Part shown: piece by piece, positions 53,846 through 62,595 of the stretch
Layout: the number at the start of each line of letters is the position of its first letter
Numbering within the stretch: position 1 is the first letter of the stretch
NCBI GenBank assembly: GCA_002399735.1
Contig: DHEF01000002.1
Location: 77,978 to 141,977, forward strand
Direction of reading: 5' to 3'
Origin: Chitinophagaceae bacterium UBA4857
GTDB lineage: Bacteria; Bacteroidota; Bacteroidia; Chitinophagales; Chitinophagaceae
Length of the DNA: 64,000 nt
The notes under the pieces: generated by a model
What the model was told of the DNA's origin: nothing
The model's database searches: none
The model's input: only the letters and a program-made list of their open reading frames with translations
Translations under genes and position numbers: made by a program

Positions 53846-55558
53846 ATGGCAACCTTTCAGGATATTTGGACTGAGATTCTTAAAAAAGAAGGAACTCAGA
53901 ATGTAGATATTTTAGCGTCAATTTCAGAAGATGGGATAAACCATTATTTACAGGAACATCATAAAAATGATAGTAGAGTTTATCAGAGAGAAATAAAAAA
54001 GATATTTAACACTCAAACTGATTCAAGAGAGTTTAAAGTAAAAATTGAAATTAGTTCACCTATACAGCTTCAATTTCCCCCTTATAAGAATACTACAATT
54101 TCTGGTGAATATATAAATAAGAACAAATGGTATCAATTAGAGTCAAATCATGAAGGACCTGAATTGGCCGCTTTAAAAGATGATTCAAATAAAATCCAGG
54201 TTTATTGTGAACAAATTAATATCACGCTGACTTGGCCAAAACTTAATGGTTCAGGTAATTGGGAGTTTAAACTTAAACCAATTAAGGTTTTCGCCGAAGC
54301 ATTTGCGATTCTAAATAATAATCAAGATGGTTACTATGTTACGCTTATCCCAACTATCGTAAAAGTTGATATTGCTAAACCAGCTCTTTTAATATCAGGT
54401 ATTTCAAAACAATTGAAAATTGTAAATAAAGCAGAACTAAAATTGCTTGACGAGTGTCAAGAAAAATTTACTGATTTAATCGTAATTGCAATGAATATAG
54501 TTGCAACTGAACAAACACCGAAACTAGTTAGAAATATACGAATCCCTACTCCTGTTATTAAGGATAGACCAATTTTGCCTGCAATACTTAAAGTATCTGA
54601 AAACTGTTTGACTGTTGGAGCTGGTATAGATAAAGCTAAAACAGAAAGTAGTTTAAATGTTCTTATGAATCAGCAAATGAATCATCTGAAATCTAGGATG
54701 GAGCAGGACATAGAAAAAGCTGGCGGCATTTTCAAAATGGTTTCTAAAAATAAAGATATTCCAAATAATTTTGGGGACTTAGAATTAAAATCACAGAAAG
54801 AAATAGACCAATATTTTGTTTTAACTAAACAATACATAGAAACGATAAAAAGTGGCTTAGGAATTCCCCAAAAAATTAAGTCAAATAATTCTAAAAGAGC
54901 AGGAAAAAGTGTGAAAGCTGTTAAAGATGCTTATGCGATAGGAATAAATGAATACTTTTTTGACAATATAATAAGTTCTGTTATCCCAGCACCAAAACAC
55001 GATTGCACTGGATGGTTGGACCTTGCGGCAGTAAGAGGCAGAGCTTGCTACTGGGTGAAGTTTTTTAATCCTGATGTAAGCATAAACTCTGATGCAAGTT
55101 TAACTGGTGCAGTTAATGTTGATATAGGCGGGGCCTTGGAAGCCTGTATAAGAAAATTTTGGGACTGTTCATGGCGTTGGCAATGTGGAAGTCTTACGTT
55201 GGCAATTAAGGGTAGACCAAATATAACGATTGCACTAAGAAAATCGAATGGGGTTAGTGTTTATGCTGCACTTGGAGGAAATTTATACTTTGATACCAAT
55301 TTACCTTTCCCTTTCAATAAAGTAATTGCGGCTTTAAGTTCAATTATGTTTAATGCGATTATGGGCTTTATTAATATTCTACTTTCTCTTCTATCTTTTT
55401 ACGTAATATATCCAGAATTAACTATTCCTGCACAACGAACTAAACTTAAATTGAGAAATTTTGATTCATTCTACTATTTAAGACCGGTTGTAACTGGAAA
55501 TGGTGCATCAAAGAATAAATTTATTGGATTTAAAGGAGGACTTATTGCAGAACCATAA
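53846..55558 (+). CDS. Large unknown protein, possibly TULIP-like lipid-binding
   Basis: 570 residues. No signal peptide. The N-terminal ~200 residues alternate like a beta-sandwich (FKVKIEISSPIQLQFPPY, then INITLTWPKLNG). The C-terminal part has a Cys-pair motif DCTGWLDLAAVRGRACYW and a hydrophobic stretch (VIAALSSIMFNAIMGFINIL, then LLSLLSFYVIYP) able to insert in a membrane. Repeated strands with LPAILKVSENCLTVGAGI recall BPI-like/TULIP proteins, but this is a weak visual resemblance. Paired with the small membrane protein 13 bp downstream. Confidence 0.55.
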   Translation: MATFQDIWTEILKKEGTQNVDILASISEDGINHYLQEHHKNDSRVYQREIKKIFNTQTDSREFKVKIEISSPIQLQFPPYKNTTISGEYINKNKWYQLESNHEGPELAALKDDSNKIQVYCEQINITLTWPKLNGSGNWEFKLKPIKVFAEAFAILNNNQDGYYVTLIPTIVKVDIAKPALLISGISKQLKIVNKAELKLLDECQEKFTDLIVIAMNIVATEQTPKLVRNIRIPTPVIKDRPILPAILKVSENCLTVGAGIDKAKTESSLNVLMNQQMNHLKSRMEQDIEKAGGIFKMVSKNKDIPNNFGDLELKSQKEIDQYFVLTKQYIETIKSGLGIPQKIKSNNSKRAGKSVKAVKDAYAIGINEYFFDNIISSVIPAPKHDCTGWLDLAAVRGRACYWVKFFNPDVSINSDASLTGAVNVDIGGALEACIRKFWDCSWRWQCGSLTLAIKGRPNITIALRKSNGVSVYAALGGNLYFDTNLPFPFNKVIAALSSIMFNAIMGFINILLSLLSFYVIYPELTIPAQRTKLKLRNFDSFYYLRPVVTGNGASKNKFIGFKGGLIAEP

Positions 55559-55571
55559 AATATTATAAAAT

Positions 55572-56042
55572 ATGGCAACTTTTAGACCAGCCGTAAATGA
55601 AGATGACGGCTATGTACAAAAAATTATCAAGTATATCCCCGCTGAAATCGTTGCAGGCTATACCGCTTTAGTTGGGTATTTGAGTGTTGATATCAACACT
55701 CAAATACCTTCTAATTATAAAACTTATTATCTGATTCTTTTAGTAACTCTTATTATTATTACCCCTATTTGGACATTTTTTGGCGTGATAGATAATAAAC
55801 CTGACGAAACAAACAAGAGAAGGGCATATTTTCACGGTGGAATTGCTTTTTTTGCTTTTATTATTTGGGTATATGCCCTTGGAAATCCGATTTTAAAAGC
55901 AATTCTATGTAATTGTGAAGGAGCAGCACCATGTAAAGAATGCTCAGCTTACAGTACAGTTTTGGGTTCAATAATTTTAGTTTTGTTTACAATATTGACA
56001 CCCCTTATAGAAAGAATCATACTTGGCACTCGATTACCATAA
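55572..56042 (+). CDS. Small four-helix membrane protein
   Basis: 156 residues. An amphipathic start (DDGYVQKIIKYIPAEIVAGYTALVGYL) is followed by membrane helices near 50-70 (YYLILLVTLIIITPIWTFFG), 85-105 (GGIAFFAFIIWVYALG) and 125-150 (VLGSIILVLFTILTPLIERI). Four cysteines lie in the CNCEGAAPCKEC loop. It may anchor or protect against the 570-residue partner encoded just upstream. Confidence 0.65.
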   Translation: MATFRPAVNEDDGYVQKIIKYIPAEIVAGYTALVGYLSVDINTQIPSNYKTYYLILLVTLIIITPIWTFFGVIDNKPDETNKRRAYFHGGIAFFAFIIWVYALGNPILKAILCNCEGAAPCKECSAYSTVLGSIILVLFTILTPLIERIILGTRLP

Positions 56043-56406
56043 AAGAGATTCCGTATATAACTTCCACCAATAACTAAGCTTTCGTTACGTCCATAGGACG
56101 ACCAATGTAAGTCTTGTTGAACGGAACCTACAGTAACCGCACTTGGCTTACGGGGTATTAATTTTTAAATGTGAGGATTGAAGCAGCCTTTGATCGACTG
56201 CTTTTAAAAATAGCGTTGGCCATTGGAATATAGTCAGTTTTTTTAATTGTTTTTCTGTTCAGGCTCACAGATTCCCTTATCCTTACAACTTAATCTATAG
56301 TACCAGTTTGTTTTTCCTTTAAATATTTTTTGGCGGCTCTGTTCCCTTTTGTTTGTAGAGTTCTAAAATAATAATAAGGTTATGCTTAGTTTGCAACAAA
56401 GGATTG

Positions 56407-56441
56407 CTGTATAAAAAGACTGTATAAAAAGACTGTATAAA
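56407..56441 (+). repeat. Short tandem repeat, 13-base unit
   Basis: The unit ctgtataaaaaga is repeated twice and partly a third time, immediately before the promoter of copy D. Confidence 0.8.
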
Positions 56442-56444
56442 TAC

Positions 56445-56640
56445 TTTACAATTTTGCAAATATTAAGTATTTAAAATATCTTAGCTAAGTACAGCCACCA
56501 GCTGCACAACGTAACCCCATTAACGAACCACTAAATTAAACTGCTTACAAATTGCTGCTTAGTCGTGTACACTACTTCAATTAAAAGGTGTATAATCATA
56601 ACGACAATACAATAAATATTAATATTTATCAGGGTCAGTT
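56445..56640 (+). promoter_or_regulatory. Repeated promoter-leader, copy D
   Basis: TTTG (56453-56456), 20-base spacer, TATCTTAG (56477-56484). Leader blocks gcacaacgtaaccccattaa, cgaaccactaaattaaactg and cataacgacaataca follow. Upstream of the 56671 gene; the rest of 56043-56670 holds no gene. Confidence 0.8.
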
Positions 56641-56670
56641 AAAGAATTATCTGCACTATCCTTCAATATT

Positions 56671-57378
56671 ATGAAACTATTCAAAACGATAAGAGAAAAA
56701 GTTCTAGACAACTGGAATACTGAGCTTAGTAGAAAACGTGAACATGGAAGTCTTTCTGATAACTATTCCGGTAGTAATCTTTGTTGTTGGCAAAACGAGT
56801 GTTTATCCATTAAAAAACATTGTAGCTTTATATGCAGTTTTGGTGACTCGTTAGACAATATTTCAGATTTACTACGTGACAAAAGATTTGATGAGTTGAC
56901 GAATGGAGAAGGAAAGGTATTGTTTAGATTTTATACCCGAGTTTTATTAATAGTTTCTAAAATAATAGAGGATATTGTAACCCTTGATAAAAACCTTAAA
57001 GATTTTAAAGGAAAAAAAGAAGCTACAGCTCACCTAGAAGCTGACTATTTTAATGAGGGCGAATTGAAAGCTATTTCAGCATTTATTAATTCTGTTTGTA
57101 AACATAAAACGGAAAGGAATAATCTCCATGTTCACAATCACCATCTAAAAACAGAATTTGAAGATTTTGATGACAATGAACATCAAAACCAAATTCGATT
57201 AAATCACCAAGATTGGGCAACTATTAATAATAACACAACTATATTAATGCCGAGGTTATCTTATTTTATCTATATAATAATAAGGCTTGATAAAAAATTT
57301 GATGCCTTACTTAGGACAGAGCCTGGCTACAAAGAAAAATTGTATTTTTTATATGCAGACGAATGGAAAACCAGCTAA
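56671..57378 (+). CDS. Unknown helical protein
   Basis: 235 residues. A Cys-rich start (SNLCCWQNECLSIKKHCSFI) precedes a helical domain with a His cluster NNLHVHNHHLK near 150. No signal peptide or transmembrane segment, and no domain I recognise. It is preceded by promoter-leader copy D. Its stop overlaps CTAACATTG, which is the first block of palindromic site 2, so a broken site may follow it. Confidence 0.55.
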   Translation: MKLFKTIREKVLDNWNTELSRKREHGSLSDNYSGSNLCCWQNECLSIKKHCSFICSFGDSLDNISDLLRDKRFDELTNGEGKVLFRFYTRVLLIVSKIIEDIVTLDKNLKDFKGKKEATAHLEADYFNEGELKAISAFINSVCKHKTERNNLHVHNHHLKTEFEDFDDNEHQNQIRLNHQDWATINNNTTILMPRLSYFIYIIIRLDKKFDALLRTEPGYKEKLYFLYADEWKTS

Positions 57379-57589
57379 CATTGATTTTTATAATATCTAA
57401 TCTAAGTTATTTATAGAGCTCAAAAATAATAATAGGGTTATGCTTCGTTAGAAACAAAGATGCTTATCAAAGAAGTATTGAGCTAATAGTAAAGCGAAAC
57501 TATAAAATTGTATACATATTTTTAAAATGGAAAAAGTATTGCTTAATAGTAGTAATATGTTATTACAAATTCCTTAAAAGATACAAAAT

Positions 57590-58276
57590 ATGATAAAAGA
57601 AAATAAGAAGATACTAATCACAACCATTCCTTTCTTGCTTGCAATAGCTGGACAATTTAGTTCCATTCAACAGATTTTAGGCATAAATGGTTCTTATCAA
57701 TTAGGTCTTTATTTTTTACTTATTGTTACAAGCATACCTTTAATTGTCTTACTCTATAATTTAGCTTATAAAAGATTAAGCCCATTTCCAAAGGATATTT
57801 CATACAATAATTTCATGCAGCTACATTATGAGAAAGCAAAAGTGGTGGAAATAATTGCATCTGGTGCTGAGCAATTTAGAAATTTTCTTGAAACATTTTC
57901 TGAGTTAGTAGAGACCAATAGGGCTCTGGAAATTAAGCTTTATGTACGTAAGCGAAATAACTCAACAGTCCTTCGAGATAATATTAAACGATTATTAGAT
58001 ATTTCTGTAAAGTCAAAAATTCATGTTAGAATTTTTGAGTTAGAATGGAATGCGATGAATATATCAGCTATTATTATTGATAATAACTATGCAGCTCTTA
58101 ACTTTTATATAATGAGCGGTGATCACGTTTATAGAACGTGGACCGAATACAAATATATTTGTAGAAATAATCTTCGTACAAACATTGAACTTTTTCGTTT
58201 GATAGATAGATGGAAGTCAGAAACTGCTATACAGTATACCGAAATCGATATTAATAAGTTTTTATATGCCAAATAA
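57590..58276 (+). CDS. Two-helix membrane protein with a soluble C-terminal domain
   Basis: 228 residues. Two membrane helices at about 8-30 and 38-60 (FLLAIAGQFSS, LGLYFLLIVTSIPLIVLLY) are followed by a soluble alpha/beta domain of about 150 residues (IKLYVRKRNNS, HVRIFELEWNAMNISAIII). The fold pattern recalls the non-catalytic half of PLD-like domains, but there is no HxK motif. It overlaps the kinase-like gene by 11 bp, so they are translated together. Confidence 0.6.
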   Translation: MIKENKKILITTIPFLLAIAGQFSSIQQILGINGSYQLGLYFLLIVTSIPLIVLLYNLAYKRLSPFPKDISYNNFMQLHYEKAKVVEIIASGAEQFRNFLETFSELVETNRALEIKLYVRKRNNSTVLRDNIKRLLDISVKSKIHVRIFELEWNAMNISAIIIDNNYAALNFYIMSGDHVYRTWTEYKYICRNNLRTNIELFRLIDRWKSETAIQYTEIDINKFLYAK

Positions 58277-58829
58277 AATTATTATTTTATATGAAGGTCC
58301 AATAGCTGCAGGTAAAACAACTTCAATTTTGAAAACCCAATCAAATCATCCGGAATTTTCGGTTGTCGATTTCGATTTACTAAAAGAACGGACATTTAAA
58401 CTTGGTGATTGGAATATCTGGAACAAGCAAATGATTAAACATGGAAAAGATTGGAGACGAAAGGTGGCATATTCGGTTGGCCTATTTTGGATGCAAAAAT
58501 TATGTATTTTAGAAATGCCCATTTTAGCTGAACTATGTTATACTTATGATGAAATTAATAAAATATATGAAATAGCACATGAGTATGATTATTTGATAAT
58601 AAGAGTTTTGTTATATCCTAACCTGCAATTTTGCTTAGATGCTAATCAAGAAAGAGATTTAGAAAAAAAACATGTTGCCTATCTTGAAGAAAAAGTTAAA
58701 GAGACATACGATTATTATAAAAAACTCAAGAATGAAGTAAAATATAATTATATAATCGATACAAGTGCTGATTCTGTTTTTAATCATATTGATTTTAAGG
58801 AATTATTAGACGCTAATGTACATTCTTAG
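58266..58829 (+). CDS. P-loop kinase-like protein
   Basis: 187 residues. N-terminal Walker A GPIAAGKTT at 11-19 with VVDFDLL near 34-40. A short lid-like region and KETYDYYKKLK helix follow. The size and the layout fit small P-loop kinases (nucleoside, adenylate or zeta-toxin-like). The substrate is not known. It is the second gene of a two-gene unit with the membrane protein upstream. Confidence 0.7.
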   Translation: MPNKIIILYEGPIAAGKTTSILKTQSNHPEFSVVDFDLLKERTFKLGDWNIWNKQMIKHGKDWRRKVAYSVGLFWMQKLCILEMPILAELCYTYDEINKIYEIAHEYDYLIIRVLLYPNLQFCLDANQERDLEKKHVAYLEEKVKETYDYYKKLKNEVKYNYIIDTSADSVFNHIDFKELLDANVHS

Positions 58830-58939
58830 TTGATCTATTAATAAAATTATCTTTCGTTTAGAGAGGTGTACAAAGTTTATATTTGGTAGAAGGCTTGTGG
58901 CTAATTTTGGGAAGAGCTTTAAAACGATAATAAGCTGGT

Positions 58940-59200
58940 ATAAATACATTGCAATTTTGCAAATATTAAATAATTAAAATATCTTAGCTAAGTACAGCCA
59001 CCACCTGCACAACGTAAACCTATTAACGAACCATTAAACTTAAACTGCTTGCAACTTACTACACTGTGGAACTCACTTTCATATCAAAAAATGTATTATC
59101 CCAACGACAATACGAAAAGTATTACACTAAAACATTAATTATCAATATTAATTATTAACAGTAATTGACGTTTAGTAGTGTCAATATTTTGAGTTGGTGG
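58940..59200 (+). promoter_or_regulatory. Repeated promoter-leader, copy E
   Basis: TTTG (58956-58959), 20-base spacer, TATCTTAG (58980-58987). Leader: gcacaacgtaaacctattaa, cgaaccattaaacttaaact, gcttgcaa, cgacaatacgaaaagtatta, then gtgtcaatattttgagttgg as in copy B. Upstream of the lipoprotein gene; 58830-59221 has no gene. Confidence 0.8.
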
Positions 59201-59221
59201 CAATTATAAAGCGACACCCTA

Positions 59222-59932
59222 ATGACATTGAAACTTCTTATTTTTATAATTGTTGTATTAAGTTTTTCAAGTTGCTTAGTTGGTGACACAAAATGTTGCG
59301 AAAAAGTTGGGACGACAGAAATTTCAAAAGGAATTTATTTAGAACGTTACCGAACATTTTGTGCTGGCGTTTTTGGCGAGTTGACGGAATGCTATTTGAC
59401 AGACACTTTGACTTTCAGAACCAAAATTGGCTCTTATGACGAACACGAAAGTTTCCAAGCTATTCAAAATGGTGAGACAATTGAAGCCTTCAATTTTCAA
59501 AGTAGCCTTTTAAATGACACAATTGAACGCAAAACGATTTCTCAGAAAGAGTTATTTCAAATACACCACAGTGACAAGAATTGTCTTGTAACAAAGCCAC
59601 TATTTGGAATTAATTCACTGCAGTGTGACACAGATTTTTATCCTGCAAGTTCTTACAAGACAGAGCAAGGAATTTATCACACAGAAATTCAATTCAAATG
59701 CGGAAACGATTATAAAAATGCAATCTTTTATACGGACAGTTTAAATTTTTGCATTTTTGTTGGACTGTACGAACCAAGAAGTTTTGAAAACAATTATAGT
59801 TATAATAAAATTGGCTCAGATAGTTTTGAATTTTATAGAATTAACAACATCCGCAAGGTTGACACAGTAAAACGACAAACATTTGCTCTAAGCGACTTGA
59901 AGAAAAGTAAATTATTTAAAGTATGCAAGTAG
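59222..59932 (+). CDS. Small lipoprotein of unknown function
   Basis: 236 residues with lipobox SFSSC, cysteine at 18 or so. Cys-rich N-terminal part (DTKCCEKVG, TFCAGVFGELTECYL) with further cysteines; the rest is beta-rich. Surface or periplasmic. No known domain. It carries promoter-leader copy E and is followed by palindromic site 4. Confidence 0.65.
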   Translation: MTLKLLIFIIVVLSFSSCLVGDTKCCEKVGTTEISKGIYLERYRTFCAGVFGELTECYLTDTLTFRTKIGSYDEHESFQAIQNGETIEAFNFQSSLLNDTIERKTISQKELFQIHHSDKNCLVTKPLFGINSLQCDTDFYPASSYKTEQGIYHTEIQFKCGNDYKNAIFYTDSLNFCIFVGLYEPRSFENNYSYNKIGSDSFEFYRINNIRKVDTVKRQTFALSDLKKSKLFKVCK

Positions 59933-59954
59933 TAAAACGGGAAATAACTGCCAC

Positions 59955-60147
59955 CAACATGTGGTTTGCTGCTATGCTGGCTGACGAATAAGTCCTCATC
60001 TTTTTTGTTCGCTATCAGCAGCGGTTCGGTCAGACGTAGTTCTATTAATCTTTAGTTCTTATCTTCAACATCAGTAATTTTATTGGGCTTCAGTTCCGGG
60101 CTGGACGTTATAAAATACCAGCACAGCAGCAAGCCCTGAACGTTGTG
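59955..60147 (+). repeat. attC-like palindromic site 4
   Basis: 193 bp bounded by CAACAT (59955) and CGTTGTG (60141). Inverted match of gtttgctgctatgctgg near the left end to ccagcacagcagcaagccc near the right end. Shares ggctgacgaataa with site 1 and its right half with site 3. Confidence 0.7.
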
Positions 60148-60190
60148 CGCAATGCTTTAACAACAGTCCGTCAAAAAACAACTGAACATT

Positions 60191-60564
60191 ATGGAAGAAA
60201 ATTCTATTTTAGAAGAACAGATAGAAACGCTTGAAACAGAGGTTAAGAAATTCGCTGACGGACTTCCCTATTGGGCAAAATTTCTCGCAGAAAGAATATT
60301 GTCAGGGAATGCTATTTGTGATAACGATATTGACACTTCACATTCTTATTTGCTTGAACATCTAAAACTTAGTGAAGAACCGAAAAGCCTGAAATTGAGA
60401 TTAACTACAATGCTGAAAATGCAGGGACTTATAAATCAGATTTACTTCTTACAAAACTTGAAAATGTTGAAGGTGTAAATGATTTAACTGAAAATCAAAC
60501 AATAGAATTTAGTCCAAATTTGACAATTATTTACGGTGCAAATGGCTCAGGAAGGCTTTATTAA
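60191..60564 (+). pseudogene. Truncated, frameshifted AAA/SMC-like ATPase
   Basis: The first 64 or so codons (MEENSILEEQIETLETEVKK...) are in one frame to about 60382. After a one-base shift at an AAAA run near 60383-60386 the text continues as EINYNAENAGTYKSDLLLTK and LENVEGVNDL to TIIYGANGSGRLY and a stop at 60562. GANGSG is the first half of a Walker A motif and should be followed by K-[ST]. The reading is cut off there and the sequence that follows belongs to something else (SDR remnant). The original was probably a large defence-type AAA ATPase. Confidence 0.75.
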
Positions 60565-60690
60565 AAAAGTCGGCACCGGGTAACCATGTAGTTACGATAA
60601 TGCCTTTATCCTTTACCTCACTTCGCAATGCTTCTGTAAAATAATTTTTATGATGACATTTAAAACTTGTTACGATGTTATAAAAAAAAT
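60555..60690 (-). pseudogene. Short remnant of a short-chain dehydrogenase
   Basis: The minus strand reads SFKCHHKNYFTEALRSEVKD, KGIIVTTWLPGADFFNKA in one frame with no stop. The combination of EALRSEVKDKGIIVTTW and LPGAD is the end of the Rossmann fold of short-chain dehydrogenases. Both ends are broken: the left end meets the AAA remnant and the right end meets the next gene. Confidence 0.5.
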
Positions 60691-60695
60691 AGGTT

Positions 60696-61730
60696 ATGGG
60701 TTATAAAACGAATCTTTTCTCAACACTTGTATGTATGATGTTGCTAAGTTCCTGTTCTTGCAAAAAGGATAAACTAAAAGTTGAATTAGGCTCTAAGATA
60801 ACAATGGTCAAAGCAACTGATGATAATAGCAGCTGGCAATTGTACATAGATGCGGCTGTAGAAGACAGGCCCGGCATATGGATAGATCTGAATAATAATA
60901 ACCAGAAAGACCATGGGGAAGCTATCACCAAATTTGGGATGGAAAGCGGCGACCTGAATACCTTTGTGTTGGGTTCTTCAAAAAAAGTTGTTCTGTATGG
61001 AAACATAACAAAACTGAATTGCAACACAAATGAATTAGTATCTTTGGATTGTTCAAATAACACTACATTAAAAGAATTAAACTGTGCTGTGAATAGGCTT
61101 AGTCATCTGAATGTCACGGGATTATCAATGTTGGAAATCTTAGATTGTGGTTTTAATGAATTAACGACACTGAATGTGTCTGGAAACGTAAAATTAAAAA
61201 GTCTTTCTTGCCTTTATAATAACTTGACGGCGTTATCCTTGTCGACAAATACCGCATTAATAACGCTGGAATGTATGTCAAACAAGTTATCAACGCTTGA
61301 TCTGTCTAAAAATACCGCGTTAAGAACACTGAGTTGTTCTGATAATTTAATTACTGGTTTGGATGTGTCAAAGAATGTCTCTCTAACCTCTCTTCATTGT
61401 ATGAAAAATAAGCTGACAACATTAGACGTATCTAATAATTTGTCAATGACCAAGCTGGTTTGTGTAAACAATCTGCTAACAACCCTGGATTTATCAAACA
61501 ATGCGGCTCTTACAGAAGTGGATATATGCAGGAACAGAATTGCTGGTGCAAATATGAAGGCGTTTATGCGTAATTTGCCATTACAATCCTCTGCAAGTAA
61601 AGGTAGGTTGACTTTATTAATGGCTCCTGACGGTAATAGTCGCCCTGAACCAGGGGATATAGCAGAAGCAAAAGCCAAAAATTGGGAACTTTACGAATTA
61701 AACAGTTCAGGAATAGAAAGTGAGATGTAA
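60696..61730 (+). CDS. Leucine-rich-repeat lipoprotein
   Basis: 344 residues. Lipobox LLSSC at 16-20 followed by SCKKD. Residues about 105-285 are nine or ten LRR units of roughly 21 residues (L..LDCSNN..L..L), with the Asn-ladder CSNN/DVSNN. A short capping region follows. Surface-exposed LRR lipoproteins of this kind bind proteins; the partner is unknown. It is outside the palindromic array. Confidence 0.85.
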   Translation: MGYKTNLFSTLVCMMLLSSCSCKKDKLKVELGSKITMVKATDDNSSWQLYIDAAVEDRPGIWIDLNNNNQKDHGEAITKFGMESGDLNTFVLGSSKKVVLYGNITKLNCNTNELVSLDCSNNTTLKELNCAVNRLSHLNVTGLSMLEILDCGFNELTTLNVSGNVKLKSLSCLYNNLTALSLSTNTALITLECMSNKLSTLDLSKNTALRTLSCSDNLITGLDVSKNVSLTSLHCMKNKLTTLDVSNNLSMTKLVCVNNLLTTLDLSNNAALTEVDICRNRIAGANMKAFMRNLPLQSSASKGRLTLLMAPDGNSRPEPGDIAEAKAKNWELYELNSSGIESEM

Positions 61731-61916
61731 GTTCCATAGCAAAACTCTTTGTCTGTTTGATAGAAGGGGAATAACCTCACAGATAAAATCATGTGGAAGA
61801 TCGCCTTTAACATCTTCTCTGCCAAGTTAAAATATTTCTACAGCTTACTAATACCTGATTTTTTTTGTTCATAGTAGAATCATTGTTGTCCGGATAAAGC
61901 TTAAAAAAAGAACAAT

Positions 61917-61942
61917 AAAAAAGGTGGCCTAAGCCACTTTTG
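61917..61942. terminator. Terminator-like hairpin
   Basis: AAAAGGTGGC-CTAA-GCCACTTTT, nearly perfect stem with T run on both strands. Confidence 0.65.
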
Positions 61943-62039
61943 GGGTTAGTTTTAAGTTACCACACCAAAAATATTCCCATGCGCAAATATAATTTTTTAC
62001 CGGACAGCCAATTTTTTCCCTATCTGGCGCAGGTCTCCT

Positions 62040-62163
62040 TAATGCTATTAAGTTAAGGAGTCCGTCATGCCGACCTTAGGAGGCATCCATGCTATAAAAA
62101 GGTTCTTTTAAATTTTAAACGACCTCTACTTTATTGAGGCAGCTGCTTAACTTAATAGCATTA
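62040..62163. repeat. Inverted-repeat element
   Basis: A perfect 18-base inverted repeat, TAATGCTATTAAGTTAAG at 62040-62057 and its complement at 62146-62163, frames 88 bp. caggtctcct occurs at both outer sides in the same direction. No ORF inside. It may be a MITE-like or IS remnant. The whole gap 61731-62595 has no credible gene. Confidence 0.6.
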
Positions 62164-62315
62164 CAGGTCTCCTGACCTGTGACCATACGTTACTTAATCT
62201 AAAAATAAATAAAGCTAAAATCGTTTTAAGCTAGACAAGTTCATAATGTTAATAAGCTTTACAAACACCAAACTTTATATTTAGGTATTGAATGATGATG
62301 AATAGAATTATTAAA

Positions 62316-62425
62316 GCACAAGAGTGCGACCCCGAGTTCCGCTTCACTCGTCGGGGCAGGCGCAACAGCAGCTGCTAGTAGCAATGTAGCCCCGAATCCA
62401 AACACAAGCTTACTCGGGGGTTAGA
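62316..62425 (-). repeat. Dispersed intergenic repeat, copy 11
   Basis: Minus strand: ccccgagtaagcttgtgttt, attcggggctacattgctac, tgttgcgcctgccccgacga and gcactcttgtgc. Confidence 0.55.
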
Positions 62426-62595
62426 AACTGGTAACATAAAAATAGTAACACTAGGCTTTTATAACTTTTAATAATGGTATTGCTAGTTAATACAATAAAG
62501 GATTATACCGGTTGGGAATTACGGTTAACCTGCCCCTTTGTGCCAGTGCAAATGACAACGCCATAAAAAATAGTAAACAGTAGTGGTGGTGTTTA

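Noticed and set aside
43600..60150. CRISPR array as explanation for the island repeats
   Set aside because: Repeats are 90-260 bp, imperfect and 0.5-10 kb apart, with genes between; no short regularly spaced direct repeats were seen.
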